64,000 nucleotides of DNA, from the NCBI GenBank assembly GCA_030538475.1, contig JAUNTX010000002.1:124001-188000 (forward strand), given 5' to 3'. The first letter of the stretch is position 1. Every line of letters starts with the position of its first letter. The position numbers were made by a program, and so were the translations under genes. A model generated the notes under the pieces. The model saw nothing but the letters and a program-made list of their open reading frames with translations, did no database searches and was not told where the DNA came from. The stretch comes from Dermabacter sp. (lineage in GTDB: Bacteria > Actinomycetota > Actinomycetes > Actinomycetales > Dermabacteraceae). Shown one piece after another: positions 16,472 through 25,030 of the stretch.

Positions 16472-18310
16472 ATGCGGCGGGGTTTTCAGGGGATCATTGA
16501 CCGGCTTCGGACGGAATCGGGCAGCGCCCTGCTGCTCGTCGTGGTCACGCTCGTGGCGCTGGCCTGGGCAAACTCGCCGTGGGCGCATTCGTATGTGGAG
16601 CTGTGGGAGACCCACCTTGGGATCACGCTCGGGCAGGCGAACCTCAACCTGAGCCTGCACCACTGGGTGAACGACGGCCTCATGGTCATCTTCTTCTTCG
16701 TGGTGGGCCTCGAGGTGCGCCAGGAGTTCGCGGTGGGCTCGCTGCGCGACCGCCGCAAGGCGCTCGTCCCGCTCGTGGCCGGGGCGCTCGGCGTCGCCGT
16801 GCCCGCCCTCATCTACCTCGCGATCGCGGGGCGCGACGCCGCGGAGGGGTGGGGCGCCGTCGTCGGCACCGATACCGCGTTCCTGCTCGGGGCGCTCGCC
16901 CTCGTCGGCCCCGCGATGTCCAACCAGCTGCGGGTGTTCCTCTTGACCCTCACGGTCGTGGATGACTTTCTCGCCGTCTCGATCATCGGCGTCTTTTACA
17001 CGGAGGATCTGCGGATCGCGCCGCTGCTGCTCGCGCTCGCGTGCCTCGTGGCCCTGTACCTGCTGGGCCGTTCCCGCCAGTGGCGCAGTTCGCCCTACGT
17101 CGCGGTCGTCATCGTTCTGTGGCTCGCCACGCTCGAATCGGGCATCCACCCCTCTCTCGCGGGCATGGTGGCGGGCCTGCTCGTGCCCGCCTACGCGACG
17201 GGCCGCGCCCACGTCCAGAGCGCCGGGGAGGCGTTCCGCGACTTCTGGCAGTCCCCCGATGCCGACGTGGCCCGCACCGCCTCGCGCGGCCTCGCCCGCT
17301 CAATTTCCGTCAACGAGCGCCTACACGTGGCGCTACGCGGGCCCAGCTCGCTCGTGATCGTGCCGATTTTCGCGCTCGCGAACGCCGGCGTGAACCTCGG
17401 CGGCGACACCCTCGGCGAGGCCATGACCTCGAGCGTCACGTGGGGCGTGGTGGCGGGCCTCGTGATCGGCAAGTTCGTGGGCATCTCGCTCGGCACGTGG
17501 CTCGCGATCCGCATGGGCCTCGGCACCCTGCCCGACGGCGTGGGCCCCGGCTCGATCATGGGCGGCGCGGCCCTGTCCGGCATCGGCTTCACGGTGTCCC
17601 TGCTCGTCATCTCGCTCGCCTTCACGAACCCGGCCCAGGCCGATGCGGCGACCGTGGGCGTGCTGCTCGCGATGGTGCTCGCGGCGATGCTGGGCTACGC
17701 GGTGTTCAAGTTCGCGCGCGTGAAGTGGGGCGAAACCTCGGCCGATCTTCCCGTGGAACTCACCCCGCCGATCGACCAGGAGCGCGACCACACGTTCGGC
17801 CCGCCGTCGCAGTTCACGGTGGTGGAGTACATGAACTTCGAGTGCACGTTCTGCGCCACGACCACCGGCATGGCCACGCAGCTCATGGAGCACTTCGGGG
17901 ACCGCGTGCAGTTCGCCTCGCGGCACATGCCCTTCAGCACGTCCTACGAGTTCGCATTCGATGCGGCGCGCGCATCGGAAGCGGCCGCCCGGCAGGGCCA
18001 GTACTGGCCCATGTTCCGGGCCCTGTTCCAGAACCAGGAGAACCTGAACCGGGAGACGTACCTGCGGCTCGCGAAGGAGCTGGACCTGGACATGGAGAAG
18101 TTCGTCGCGGACATGGACAGCGACGAGGTGGCCGCGCACGTGCTGGCCGACGAACAGAGCGCGTTTGATTCGGGCGTGCGCGGCACCCCGACGTTCTTCC
18201 TCAACGGCATCCGGCACATCGGCTCGCACGATGCCCGCACGATCATCAGCGCCGTCGAGGAGCTCATGGCCGAGCAGGAGACCTCGGGCAGCGCGCGGCG
18301 GCGCTCCTAG
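16472..18310 (+). CDS. nhaA: NhaA Na+/H+ antiporter fused to a DsbA-like thioredoxin domain
   Basis: A 612-residue fusion. Residues 1 to about 415 are an NhaA antiporter with twelve helices and the essential Asp pair Asp164-Asp165 (VVDDFLAVS), exchanging cytoplasmic sodium for protons. After a short linker, residues about 440-600 form a DsbA/thioredoxin-like fold with a Cys458-x-x-Cys461 motif (ECTFC) and the cis-Pro loop RGTPTFFLNG. Such fusions are known in actinobacteria; the role of the redox domain is not established. GAGGGGAAAGC precedes the ATG, and a TACTCT hexamer at 16432 may be its -10. Confidence 0.92.
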   Translation: MRRGFQGIIDRLRTESGSALLLVVVTLVALAWANSPWAHSYVELWETHLGITLGQANLNLSLHHWVNDGLMVIFFFVVGLEVRQEFAVGSLRDRRKALVPLVAGALGVAVPALIYLAIAGRDAAEGWGAVVGTDTAFLLGALALVGPAMSNQLRVFLLTLTVVDDFLAVSIIGVFYTEDLRIAPLLLALACLVALYLLGRSRQWRSSPYVAVVIVLWLATLESGIHPSLAGMVAGLLVPAYATGRAHVQSAGEAFRDFWQSPDADVARTASRGLARSISVNERLHVALRGPSSLVIVPIFALANAGVNLGGDTLGEAMTSSVTWGVVAGLVIGKFVGISLGTWLAIRMGLGTLPDGVGPGSIMGGAALSGIGFTVSLLVISLAFTNPAQADAATVGVLLAMVLAAMLGYAVFKFARVKWGETSADLPVELTPPIDQERDHTFGPPSQFTVVEYMNFECTFCATTTGMATQLMEHFGDRVQFASRHMPFSTSYEFAFDAARASEAAARQGQYWPMFRALFQNQENLNRETYLRLAKELDLDMEKFVADMDSDEVAAHVLADEQSAFDSGVRGTPTFFLNGIRHIGSHDARTIISAVEELMAEQETSGSARRRS

Positions 18311-18328
18311 CGGCCCTCGCGAGCGGTC

Positions 18329-20053
18329 CTAGCGCTCGCCTTCGCGCAGATCGTCAAGGCGGGCGTGGACGAGCGGCACCACCGAGGCGCCCTCGCCCGC
18401 GGCGGAGGCCACGCGCTTCATGGAGCCGGAGCGCACGTCGCCCACCGCGAACACGCCGGGCACGGTGGTTTCGAGGTTCGACGGCGGGCGCCCCGCCTGC
18501 CACGCCTCGAACGGCACGTCACGGCCGGTGAGGATGTAGCCGCGTTGGTCGAGCGCAAGGCCGCGCGGCAGCCACGTGCATTCGGGTTCCGCGCCGAGCA
18601 GGCAGAAGAGCCCGTCGGCCTCGACGCGCTCGACCTCGCCGCCCGGGCCCTCGCGCAGGTCGAGCCATTCGAGGGCGCCGTTACCGCCGCCGTCGGCCAC
18701 CGTGGTCTGGGTGCGCACGGTGATGTTCGGGATCGCGTCGAGTTCGCGGATGAGGTAGTCCGACATGGTGTCGGCGAGCGAGGCTCGGCGCACGAGGATG
18801 CTCACCTGGTCGGCGAACTTCGCCATGTGCACCGCGGCCTGTCCAGCGGAGTTGCCGCCGCCCACGATGAACACCTGCTTGTCGGCCATTTCGCGCGCGA
18901 GCGACGTGGCGGCGCCGTAGTACACCCCGGCGCCGGTGAGGTCATCGACCGCGGGGACCCCGAGCTTGCGGTAGAGGACGCCCGTGGCGACGACGACGGT
19001 GTGGGCGCACAGGTGCGCATCGCCGACGATCACGTGGTGGTGGGCGGGCTCGCCCGGGGGGCTCGGCTCGACCTTCGTGACGGCCCGGCCGGTGAAGAAG
19101 CGCGCGCCGAAGCGGCCCGCCTGGTTGCGGGCCCGCTGGGTGAGGCGCATCCCGGAGATGCCGTTCGGGAAGCCCAGGTAGTTGCGGATCATCGAGCTGG
19201 TGCCCGCCTGGCCGCCCACGGCTTCCGCTTCGAGCACCACGGTCTCGAGGCCCTCGGAGGCGGCGTAGACGGCGGCGGCGAGCCCGGCGGGTCCGGCGCC
19301 GACGATGGCCACGTCCACCACGGTCCCCTCGGGGATGTCATCGAAGCCGCCGTAGAGGTTTTCGGCGACGGTCGCCGCCGTGGCGCCGGAGAATACCTGG
19401 CCGGTGAAGGTGCGCACGATGGGGAAGGCGGCGCCCGGTCCCGCCTTTTCGAGGATGTCCTCGACATCGGCGGCGGCCTCGGCCGGGGCGTGCGCGGCGC
19501 TGAGCACCCGGTTCGGGACGCCCATGCGTTCCAGGAGGTCGCGGATCGCATGGGCCTCGCGCGGATGGTCGCCCACCACGATGTCGAGGACCGTCACTTC
19601 GGGCTGCGCGACCGACCATCCCCACTCCGACAGCAGGTCCGTCAGCGTGGCGTGAAACTCCTCGTCGCGGACCCCGCGCGGGATCCCGAGGTAGGTGTCG
19701 ATGATGCGCTCCGCGAGCGCCGCGTGGACCACCTGGAGGCTGTTCTGGTAGTCCTCAAGGGTCAGTAGGAGCACGCGGCGGGCGGTCGGGCAGACGACGC
19801 GGATCTGGTCGAGGAACCCGAGGCCGCTCTCCTCTCCGAGCTCCATCTGGGCGCCGACGAGGGCGAGCGCTCGGCCGCTCTCACACAGTTCGGCGGCGTG
19901 CTTGAGGGCGGCGGCGCCGCCGTCGGCCCCCGCGGGCACGGCCTGAATGTCGTAGTCGCGCGCGTAGCGGGCGGAGAACTCTTCGAGGAGACGGTCGTGA
20001 TCGTCGGTCGTGGCGAGCAGGATGACGGGACGCGACGGTGCAGTGGTAGTCAT
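18329..20053 (-). CDS. Thioredoxin reductase-like FAD protein lacking the CxxC, with receiver-like N-terminus
   Basis: 574 residues. The first 130 resemble a response-regulator receiver ([10 protein letters not shown], then [11 protein letters not shown]), and a second small alpha/beta domain spans to about 240. From about residue 250 there is a low-Mr thioredoxin-reductase fold with FAD motif [21 protein letters not shown] motif [13 protein letters not shown] and C-terminal VFAVGDVR. The usual CATC active site is replaced by VYYGAAT, so it cannot reduce thioredoxin in the normal way. Its ATG overlaps the stop of the Nudix gene by 4 bp. Electron acceptor unknown. Confidence 0.88.
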   Translation of the reverse strand: MTTTAPSRPVILLATTDDHDRLLEEFSARYARDYDIQAVPAGADGGAAALKHAAELCESGRALALVGAQMELGEESGLGFLDQIRVVCPTARRVLLLTLEDYQNSLQVVHAALAERIIDTYLGIPRGVRDEEFHATLTDLLSEWGWSVAQPEVTVLDIVVGDHPREAHAIRDLLERMGVPNRVLSAAHAPAEAAADVEDILEKAGPGAAFPIVRTFTGQVFSGATAATVAENLYGGFDDIPEGTVVDVAIVGAGPAGLAAAVYAASEGLETVVLEAEAVGGQAGTSSMIRNYLGFPNGISGMRLTQRARNQAGRFGARFFTGRAVTKVEPSPPGEPAHHHVIVGDAHLCAHTVVVATGVLYRKLGVPAVDDLTGAGVYYGAATSLAREMADKQVFIVGGGNSAGQAAVHMAKFADQVSILVRRASLADTMSDYLIRELDAIPNITVRTQTTVADGGGNGALEWLDLREGPGGEVERVEADGLFCLLGAEPECTWLPRGLALDQRGYILTGRDVPFEAWQAGRPPSNLETTVPGVFAVGDVRSGSMKRVASAAGEGASVVPLVHARLDDLREGER

Positions 20054-20565
20054 GATCGAAGTGTAGAGGAATAGTGGGCCTCATCGGTGAGAGTCCCGAG
20101 CGTGCGGGGCCGGATGCTCGGATCGCTCTGCAGCCACTGGGCGACGGCCTGCGGGCTCACGCGGTAGCGGTGCAGTTCGCCGATGTCGATCCAGCGCACG
20201 CCCACCTGGTTAGTGTCGTGCCCCGCGCCGATGGCGGGCTCGTGCCCGGGGGCGAGGTCGCACCAAAAGACGAGGTTCTGCTGGTGATGCGCGTGCCCCT
20301 CATCGCGCCTGGGCCCGGCCGTGGTCATCACGCGGTCGTAGGTGAACGCGAGGTCGTACACGCGCACGTCGGCCCCCACTTCTTCCCGGCACTCCCGCGT
20401 GAGGGCCTGAACCTGCCCCTCCCCGTGCTCCTGGCCGCCGCCCGGCAGCACGTACACCGTGCCGCCGTCCTTCGCGCGGCTCTCGTTGAACAGAATCGAC
20501 GTGCCGCGCACGATGAGCGCTTTGACGCCCACGCGCACGTGCGTGTATCCGGGTTCGCATTCCAT
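20050..20565 (-). CDS. Nudix hydrolase
   Basis: A 171-residue cytoplasmic pyrophosphohydrolase with a full Nudix box: [17 protein letters not shown] followed by CREEVGAD. This supplies the metal-binding Glu cluster. The substrate class is not evident. It is the first gene of a two-gene operon with the thioredoxin-reductase-like protein (ATGA overlap), which hints at a nucleotide or nicotinamide-dinucleotide link. The chosen ATG sits 6 nt after a TACGAT hexamer. The open frame runs much further upstream, but that part is antisense to the DMT transporter. Confidence 0.88.
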   Translation of the reverse strand: MECEPGYTHVRVGVKALIVRGTSILFNESRAKDGGTVYVLPGGGQEHGEGQVQALTRECREEVGADVRVYDLAFTYDRVMTTAGPRRDEGHAHHQQNLVFWCDLAPGHEPAIGAGHDTNQVGVRWIDIGELHRYRVSPQAVAQWLQSDPSIRPRTLGTLTDEAHYSSTLRS

Positions 20566-20571
20566 CTCGTC

Positions 20572-20588
20572 ATCGTAGCGAGCACAAT
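20572..20588. promoter_or_regulatory. Back-to-back leaderless -10 elements of Nudix and DMT genes
   Basis: On the minus strand TACGAT (20572-20577) lies 6 nt before the Nudix ATG. On the plus strand CACAAT (20583-20588) lies 7 nt before the DMT ATG at 20596. The two start codons are only 30 bp apart, so both mRNAs must start at or near their initiation codons. Confidence 0.45.
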
Positions 20589-20595
20589 GGTGGGC

Positions 20596-21558
20596 ATGAT
20601 CCGGCCAGATGCTCCCCCGTGGTGGGCGGTCGCGGCGACCGTGGCGGGCGGCATGCTCGCGGCCGTGCAGTCGCGGCTGAACGCCGATCTTGCCCGCGGG
20701 CTCGACGATCCCTTCCTTGCCGCGTTCATCTCGTTCGGCTCGGGCTTCGCGATCCTGCTCGCGCTCGTGCTCCCGCGTCCTCGCGTGCGCTCCCTCGCCC
20801 TCGGCTACGCCGCCGACGTCGCGCGCGGCCGCTTCCCCTGGTACTACGCGCTCGGCGGGCTCGGCGGGGCGCTGCTCGTGCTCACCCAGTCCCTCGTCGT
20901 CACCACGACGGGTGTGGCGCTGTTCATCGTGAGCATCGTCGCGGGCCAGACGCTCTCCGGCCTCGTGCTGGACCGGGTGGGCTTCGGGCCGGGCGGGCCG
21001 CGCACCCTGAGCCTCACGCGCCTCGCGGGCGCGGCCCTCACGTGCCTCGCGGTGGGAATGGCGCTCGCCGCGGGGATCGGCAGCAGCATCCCGTGGAGCC
21101 TGCTCCTCCTGCCCCTTCTTGCCGGTTTCGGGATCGGCTACCAGGTGGGGGCGAACGGGATCGTCACGCAGACGAGCGGGCACTACCTCGTGGCGGCGCT
21201 CGGGAACTTCGCGGTGGGCAGCCTGGTCCTCGCGGCCTCCGCCGGAGCAAGCGTCGCCGCGCGCGGCATGCCCGAGGCGTTGCCCGCGAACCCGGCGCTG
21301 TACCTGGGCGGGGCGCTCGGGGTGCTCTACATCGCCGCGGCGGCGGCCCTCGTGCGGTACACGGGCGTGCTCATCCTCGCCACGAGCGCCATCGCGGGCC
21401 AGATCATCGGCTCACTCATCGTCGATGCGCTCACGAGCGGCGTCACGCTCGCGCCGCTGACGATCGCGGGGGCGCTCCTCACGATCGTCGCGGCGCTCGT
21501 CACGGCGGGGATGCTCCCGTCCCGGCGTTTTAGTCGTCGCTCACCAGGTGGGCGGTGA
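20596..21558 (+). CDS. DMT (YdcZ/DUF606-like) family transporter
   Basis: A polytopic protein of about 320 residues with ten predicted transmembrane helices in two similar halves. It starts AATVAGGMLAAVQSRLNADL, the DUF606/YdcZ signature region, and repeats the pattern at GFGIGYQVGANGIV. Members belong to the drug/metabolite transporter superfamily; the substrate is unknown. An ATG at 20587 is also in frame, but 20596 suits the leaderless -10. Its last 29 bp overlap the converging gene downstream. Confidence 0.85.
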   Translation: MIRPDAPPWWAVAATVAGGMLAAVQSRLNADLARGLDDPFLAAFISFGSGFAILLALVLPRPRVRSLALGYAADVARGRFPWYYALGGLGGALLVLTQSLVVTTTGVALFIVSIVAGQTLSGLVLDRVGFGPGGPRTLSLTRLAGAALTCLAVGMALAAGIGSSIPWSLLLLPLLAGFGIGYQVGANGIVTQTSGHYLVAALGNFAVGSLVLAASAGASVAARGMPEALPANPALYLGGALGVLYIAAAAALVRYTGVLILATSAIAGQIIGSLIVDALTSGVTLAPLTIAGALLTIVAALVTAGMLPSRRFSRRSPGGR

Positions 21559-22132
21559 GGCCGTCGTCGGCGAACTCGACGTGCGAGCCGAGGTCATCCA
21601 CGCTGTCGAGCACGCTCACGCGCGAGCGCTTGTGGCCGAGCACCTCTTGCCACACCTTCTGGCCCGGCTCGCTTTCCTCGGGATTCAGCGTCGAGATCGC
21701 GACGGCCACGAGGTCCACGTAGTCGGCGAGCGACGGCGCCACGAGGTGCAGGTCCAGGTCCTCGTCGATCCACCACACGCCGCCGGGCACGCCGTCGGCA
21801 TTGAGAGTGAGGATGATGGCGTCGTCGGGGGTCTCGAACAGCGGGTAGTAGCGCGTGGGGTCGCCCAGCAGGGTGAACGGGCCCAGGTCCGTGCGGTCTT
21901 CGGCGAGCAGCGTCAACTCGAACTCGTCGCCCACGCGCGCCCCGGCGAGTTCGTCGGCAAGGTCGGCGAGCGCGGGGGGAACGTCGGCCCCTGATTCTTC
22001 GGGGTCGATGGGGACCGCGAGGCCGCCCGAGGCGGAAACGGCGGCGGCGAGGCGTTCGAGGGCGGCGCGCTCGCGCGAGGAGTCGTAGGGGGTGGGCGGC
22101 TGGGGCCAGGAGAGGCCGTGATTCTGGTTCAT
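21530..22132 (-). CDS. Hypothetical protein, possibly SMI1/KNR4 (SUKH)-like
   Basis: A 200-residue acidic soluble protein with no signal or membrane segment. The central part (YYPLFETPDDAIILTL, then GGVWWIDEDLDLHLVAPSL) has the strand-rich pattern of SMI1/KNR4 immunity-like domains, followed by a helix. The family call is tentative. AGAAGG lies 6 nt before the ATG. Two copies of a 12-bp direct repeat lie upstream and may be operator sites. If SUKH, it could be an immunity or regulatory protein, but no toxin gene is adjacent. Confidence 0.5.
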   Translation of the reverse strand: MNQNHGLSWPQPPTPYDSSRERAALERLAAAVSASGGLAVPIDPEESGADVPPALADLADELAGARVGDEFELTLLAEDRTDLGPFTLLGDPTRYYPLFETPDDAIILTLNADGVPGGVWWIDEDLDLHLVAPSLADYVDLVAVAISTLNPEESEPGQKVWQEVLGHKRSRVSVLDSVDDLGSHVEFADDGLTAHLVSDD

Positions 22133-22425
22133 GGTGACCTTCTTGTGCTCGGGTGTGTGAAGGAGTGGTGAAAGCTCGCGGCTTCCCCGGTGTGACCTGG
22201 GATAACTTTCCCAGCCGACGGCGGCCGCTAAGGCGTGTGACCTGGGGTTTTGTGGGTTGGGTGGCTGGGGTTCGCAGGGAGTGTTCCGTGCTCCCAGGGA
22301 ATTGAAAGCGCCACCTCAGCGGCCGACGAGGAAGACACTGTTCTATGTAATCACGCGTTAGAGGCGTACCGATCTTTTGAGGAGAGGGTCCGTACATTCA
22401 GCCCTAGCGCGGGGGAAAGGGATAT
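22133..22425. other. Intergenic region with direct repeats and a palindrome
   Basis: No ORF or RNA gene is seen. GTGTGACCTGGG occurs twice (22190-22201 and 22235-22246), 45 bp apart. An imperfect palindrome TGGGATAACTTTCCCA (22198-22213) overlaps the first copy. These lie 58-115 bp upstream of the minus-strand gene that starts at 22132, so they are placed where a regulator would bind. Confidence 0.5.
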
Positions 22426-22455
22426 GGCCCCGGCTCGTGGGGACGAGCCGGGGCC
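22426..22455 (-). terminator. Rho-independent terminator hairpin
   Basis: 13-bp arms GGCCCCGGCTCGT and ACGAGCCGGGGCC flank a GGGG loop. On the minus strand it follows the stop codon at 22477 by about 20 nt and is trailed by ATATCCCTTTCC. On the plus strand it is followed by CTTCTTCTGTCT. It may work in both directions; the minus-strand gene is its likely user. Confidence 0.8.
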
Positions 22456-22476
22456 CTTCTTCTGTCTGCACACCCT

Positions 22477-23259
22477 CTATGCCCGGATGTCGATGCCGAA
22501 GACGCGCTTCACTTGCGCGGTCACCAGCTGGGGGTGGCGCCGGTCGCTCGGGCTCGACGCCCACGGCGTGAAAAGGCCCGGAAAGTCGGGGTGGGTGATC
22601 TTGCCGTGGGTAGCGCCCGAACTGCTCACGTGGAACCCGTGCGCTTCGAGCCGCTTCTTGAGCGCGCGCACGTCGGCGGGATGCCGGGTGCCGCGGCCTC
22701 GGCGCACGCTCGGGCCAGCCCCCATGCCTGTTTCCGTGCCCGCGCTGCCGCTGCCTCCTGCACCCGTGCCCTGCATACTGCCCGCGGGCCGCACCGCCTC
22801 GGCGTACGCGCTCGGGAACACGCCGATCACGTGGTTGTCGGCCCGGCGCACCTGCACGGTCCACGCCCCGCGCCGGAAGTGATCGCTCGCGCCACCGTCG
22901 GCGCTCCACATGTCGTCGGGATCGGCCACCGTGCCGACGATCAGCTCGTGCGTGAGCGCGGCGAGGCTTGCCCCGGACACGGTGCGCACCTCGTGATCGA
23001 CGATCTGCAGGGGGCGCGAATGGGGCCGCGGGTCCGACGCATCGATGGTCAGGGCGGCGTGCGCGGGGGCGGGGGGCGGCTGCGGGACGAGGGTGAACCG
23101 CTCGGGGCGGGCGGCAGCAGGTGTACTGGGCGGGGTGCGCACAGCCCCTGTCCGGGTGTAATCCACGGCCGTGACGCGCGCGGCGGGGTCGGAAAATCGC
23201 GCGAGGTCGCGGGGGCTCGGGACCCCCGGGCGCGGGGGTGAGGCATCGCGTTCTGGCAT
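22477..23259 (-). CDS. Hypothetical protein with HicA-like C-terminal segment
   Basis: 260 residues. The N-terminal 60 are Pro/Ala-rich and probably disordered. A middle domain (about 70-155) carries VDHEVRTVSGASLAALTHEL and WTVQVRRADNHVIGVFP. After a Gly/Ser-rich linker, the last 65 residues (RALKKRLEAHGFHV, ATHGKITHPDFPG) resemble the small dsRBD-like fold of HicA/YcfA proteins. HicA homology is weak and no HicB partner adjoins. TAGCCT lies 7 nt before the ATG (leaderless type). A strong terminator follows. Confidence 0.6.
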   Translation of the reverse strand: MPERDASPPRPGVPSPRDLARFSDPAARVTAVDYTRTGAVRTPPSTPAAARPERFTLVPQPPPAPAHAALTIDASDPRPHSRPLQIVDHEVRTVSGASLAALTHELIVGTVADPDDMWSADGGASDHFRRGAWTVQVRRADNHVIGVFPSAYAEAVRPAGSMQGTGAGGSGSAGTETGMGAGPSVRRGRGTRHPADVRALKKRLEAHGFHVSSSGATHGKITHPDFPGLFTPWASSPSDRRHPQLVTAQVKRVFGIDIRA

Positions 23260-23322
23260 GGGCGCCAGGCTACACGTGCGCTACCCTGACGAGGTCCACC
23301 GCCGGTGACGAAAGGGGACCCC

Positions 23323-23838
23323 ATGACTTCCGTCCATCGCCGCACTCTGGCCCTTGCCGCGATCCTCGCGCTCACCGCGTGCTCGGGCAACGCCTCCGAC
23401 CCAGGCGCAGCGTCCCCCGCGGCCGAACTCGCCTCGAGCGGCGCTTCTGACTCGGGCGCTGGCACGGACTCCGCGTCGGCCACGAGCGGCCCGGGCGTGG
23501 TGGTCGAGGGCGGTCCGGGCTCGGGCGCCGTTCCGGCCGTGACCCCCGGCGGCCTCGACCTCACCGGCATGACTACTCCCTGCAGCTACGAGGGCACGAT
23601 CAGCGTTCCGACGAGCGGCGCGAGCCAGCCCACGATCGACCATTCCCCGGGCACCTTCGCGTATACGGGGTGGGTGGCCGACGGCGACACCTACCTCGCC
23701 CAGTTCACCCTCGATACGGGCAGCGGCCCGCTCCCCCTGACCCCCGCCCGCCTCGGCGACACGTTCGAGCTGGGCGGCAGCTCCTACACGGTGTCGAGCA
23801 TTTGCGAGGACGAGGCCAAGCTTGACCGCATCGACTAG
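23323..23838 (+). CDS. Secreted lipoprotein, hypothetical
   Basis: 171 residues with a lipoprotein signal: charged MTSVHRR, a hydrophobic core, then the lipobox LTAC with the acylated Cys near residue 20. A Ser/Ala/Gly-rich tether of about 60 residues leads to a small beta-rich domain with two Cys (TTPCSYEG and SSICEDE). The function is unknown. AAGGGG precedes the ATG. The 3' end overlaps the start of the RNA methyltransferase gene by 17 bp, so the two are co-transcribed. Confidence 0.75.
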   Translation: MTSVHRRTLALAAILALTACSGNASDPGAASPAAELASSGASDSGAGTDSASATSGPGVVVEGGPGSGAVPAVTPGGLDLTGMTTPCSYEGTISVPTSGASQPTIDHSPGTFAYTGWVADGDTYLAQFTLDTGSGPLPLTPARLGDTFELGGSSYTVSSICEDEAKLDRID

Positions 23839-25030
23839 CAGCGCCCACCCCGATGCCCACGAGCTCGGCGCGTCGTGCCACCACTTTCGCGCGGGCAAGT
23901 GCGGCTCGTGCACCCTCATGGGGATCCCCCACGCCACGCAGGTGCGGGACGCCGAACGAGACCTGCGGGACCTCCTCGCGCCGTTTGGCGACATCGCGTG
24001 GCTGCCGCCGATCCTGAGCGAGCCGTGGGGGTTTCGCACGAAGGCGAAAATGACGGTCGCGGGCACCGCGTCGGCCCCCGTTCTCACGCTGCCGCAAGGG
24101 TCGGACGCCCCGGCGCCCGACCTTGCCGACTGCCCCCTGTACCCGCCGCTCGTGACCGAGGTTCTCGAGAGCGCGCGGGCGGTTCTTCGCCGCGCGCAGG
24201 TGCCCCCGTACTCTCCGGCGACGCGCCGCGGCGAGGCGAAGCACGTGCTTGTGACGGCGAGTGAGACGGAGGCACTCGTGCGTTTCGTGCTGCGCACCGA
24301 CGGCGCGCTCGGGCGCGTGCGCGAACACCTCGGGCTGCTGGACCCGCGCGTTGTCGCGGTGAGCGCCAATATTCACCCCGAGCATTCCGCGGTGATCGAG
24401 GGCCCCACCGAGATTCCGCTCGCGGGCGCGGGGATGCTTCGCCTGCCCGTGGGCCCGCTCAGCCTCGGGGTGCTGCCGCAATCGTTCACGCAGACGAACA
24501 CGGCGGTGGCCGCGGCCCTGTATGCCCAGGTGGCCGAGTGGGTGCTCGCCTCGGGCGCGCGGCGGGTGTGGGACCTCTACTGCGGGGTGGGCGGCTTCGC
24601 GCTCAGCATCGCCCAGCGGGCCGACGCCGGCGCCGACGGCGGGGGCGAGGTCCACGTGACGGGGGTCGAGATCACGCCCGCCGCGATCTCGAGCGCCCAG
24701 GCGACGGCGCGCGAGGCGGGGCTCGAGGACGCCACGACGTTCCTCTGCGCGAACGCGACCGCGTGGGCGAGCGCCCAGAGCGTCCACGATAGGCCCGACG
24801 CCGCGGTCATCAACCCGCCCCGCCGCGGGATCGGCCCCACCCTCGCCGAATGGCTGAACACCTCGGGTATCCCGACGCTCGTCTATTCCACGTGCAACCC
24901 GCGCACCCTCGCCGCGGACCTCGCCTGGATGCCGCAGTACACGCCTCGCTCGGCCCGCCTCGTCGACATGTTTCCCCACACCGGGCACAATGAAGCCGTC
25001 GTGCTCCTCGGTCGAAAAGAGCCCTCGTGA
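23822..25030 (+). CDS. rlmC: 23S rRNA (uracil-C5)-methyltransferase, RlmC-like
   Basis: A 402-residue SAM-dependent RNA m5U methyltransferase. The N-terminal CHHFRAGKCGSCTLM gives cysteines of the iron-sulfur cluster, without a TRAM domain, as in RlmC (RumB). The SAM-binding motif is WDLYCGVGGFALSIA. The catalytic region has INPPRRG, then VYSTCNPRTLAADL with the nucleophilic Cys. The C-terminal DMFPHTGHNEAV is conserved in the family. The TTG start overlaps the lipoprotein gene, and the stop overlaps the asparaginase start (GTGA). Confidence 0.88.
   Translation: MTASTSSAHPDAHELGASCHHFRAGKCGSCTLMGIPHATQVRDAERDLRDLLAPFGDIAWLPPILSEPWGFRTKAKMTVAGTASAPVLTLPQGSDAPAPDLADCPLYPPLVTEVLESARAVLRRAQVPPYSPATRRGEAKHVLVTASETEALVRFVLRTDGALGRVREHLGLLDPRVVAVSANIHPEHSAVIEGPTEIPLAGAGMLRLPVGPLSLGVLPQSFTQTNTAVAAALYAQVAEWVLASGARRVWDLYCGVGGFALSIAQRADAGADGGGEVHVTGVEITPAAISSAQATAREAGLEDATTFLCANATAWASAQSVHDRPDAAVINPPRRGIGPTLAEWLNTSGIPTLVYSTCNPRTLAADLAWMPQYTPRSARLVDMFPHTGHNEAVVLLGRKEPS

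Noticed and set aside
18329..20053. Thioredoxin reductase (trxB)
   Set aside because: The redox-active CxxC is absent and an extra receiver-like domain is present, so the trxB name would mislead.
22133..22425. Possible tRNA or small RNA gene in the long gap
   Set aside because: I found no cloverleaf arms, no TTCGA-type T-loop in context and no CCA-compatible acceptor stem. Only short repeats are visible.
22477..23259. HicAB toxin-antitoxin system
   Set aside because: The HicA-like segment is a weak match within a larger protein and no HicB-like gene adjoins.
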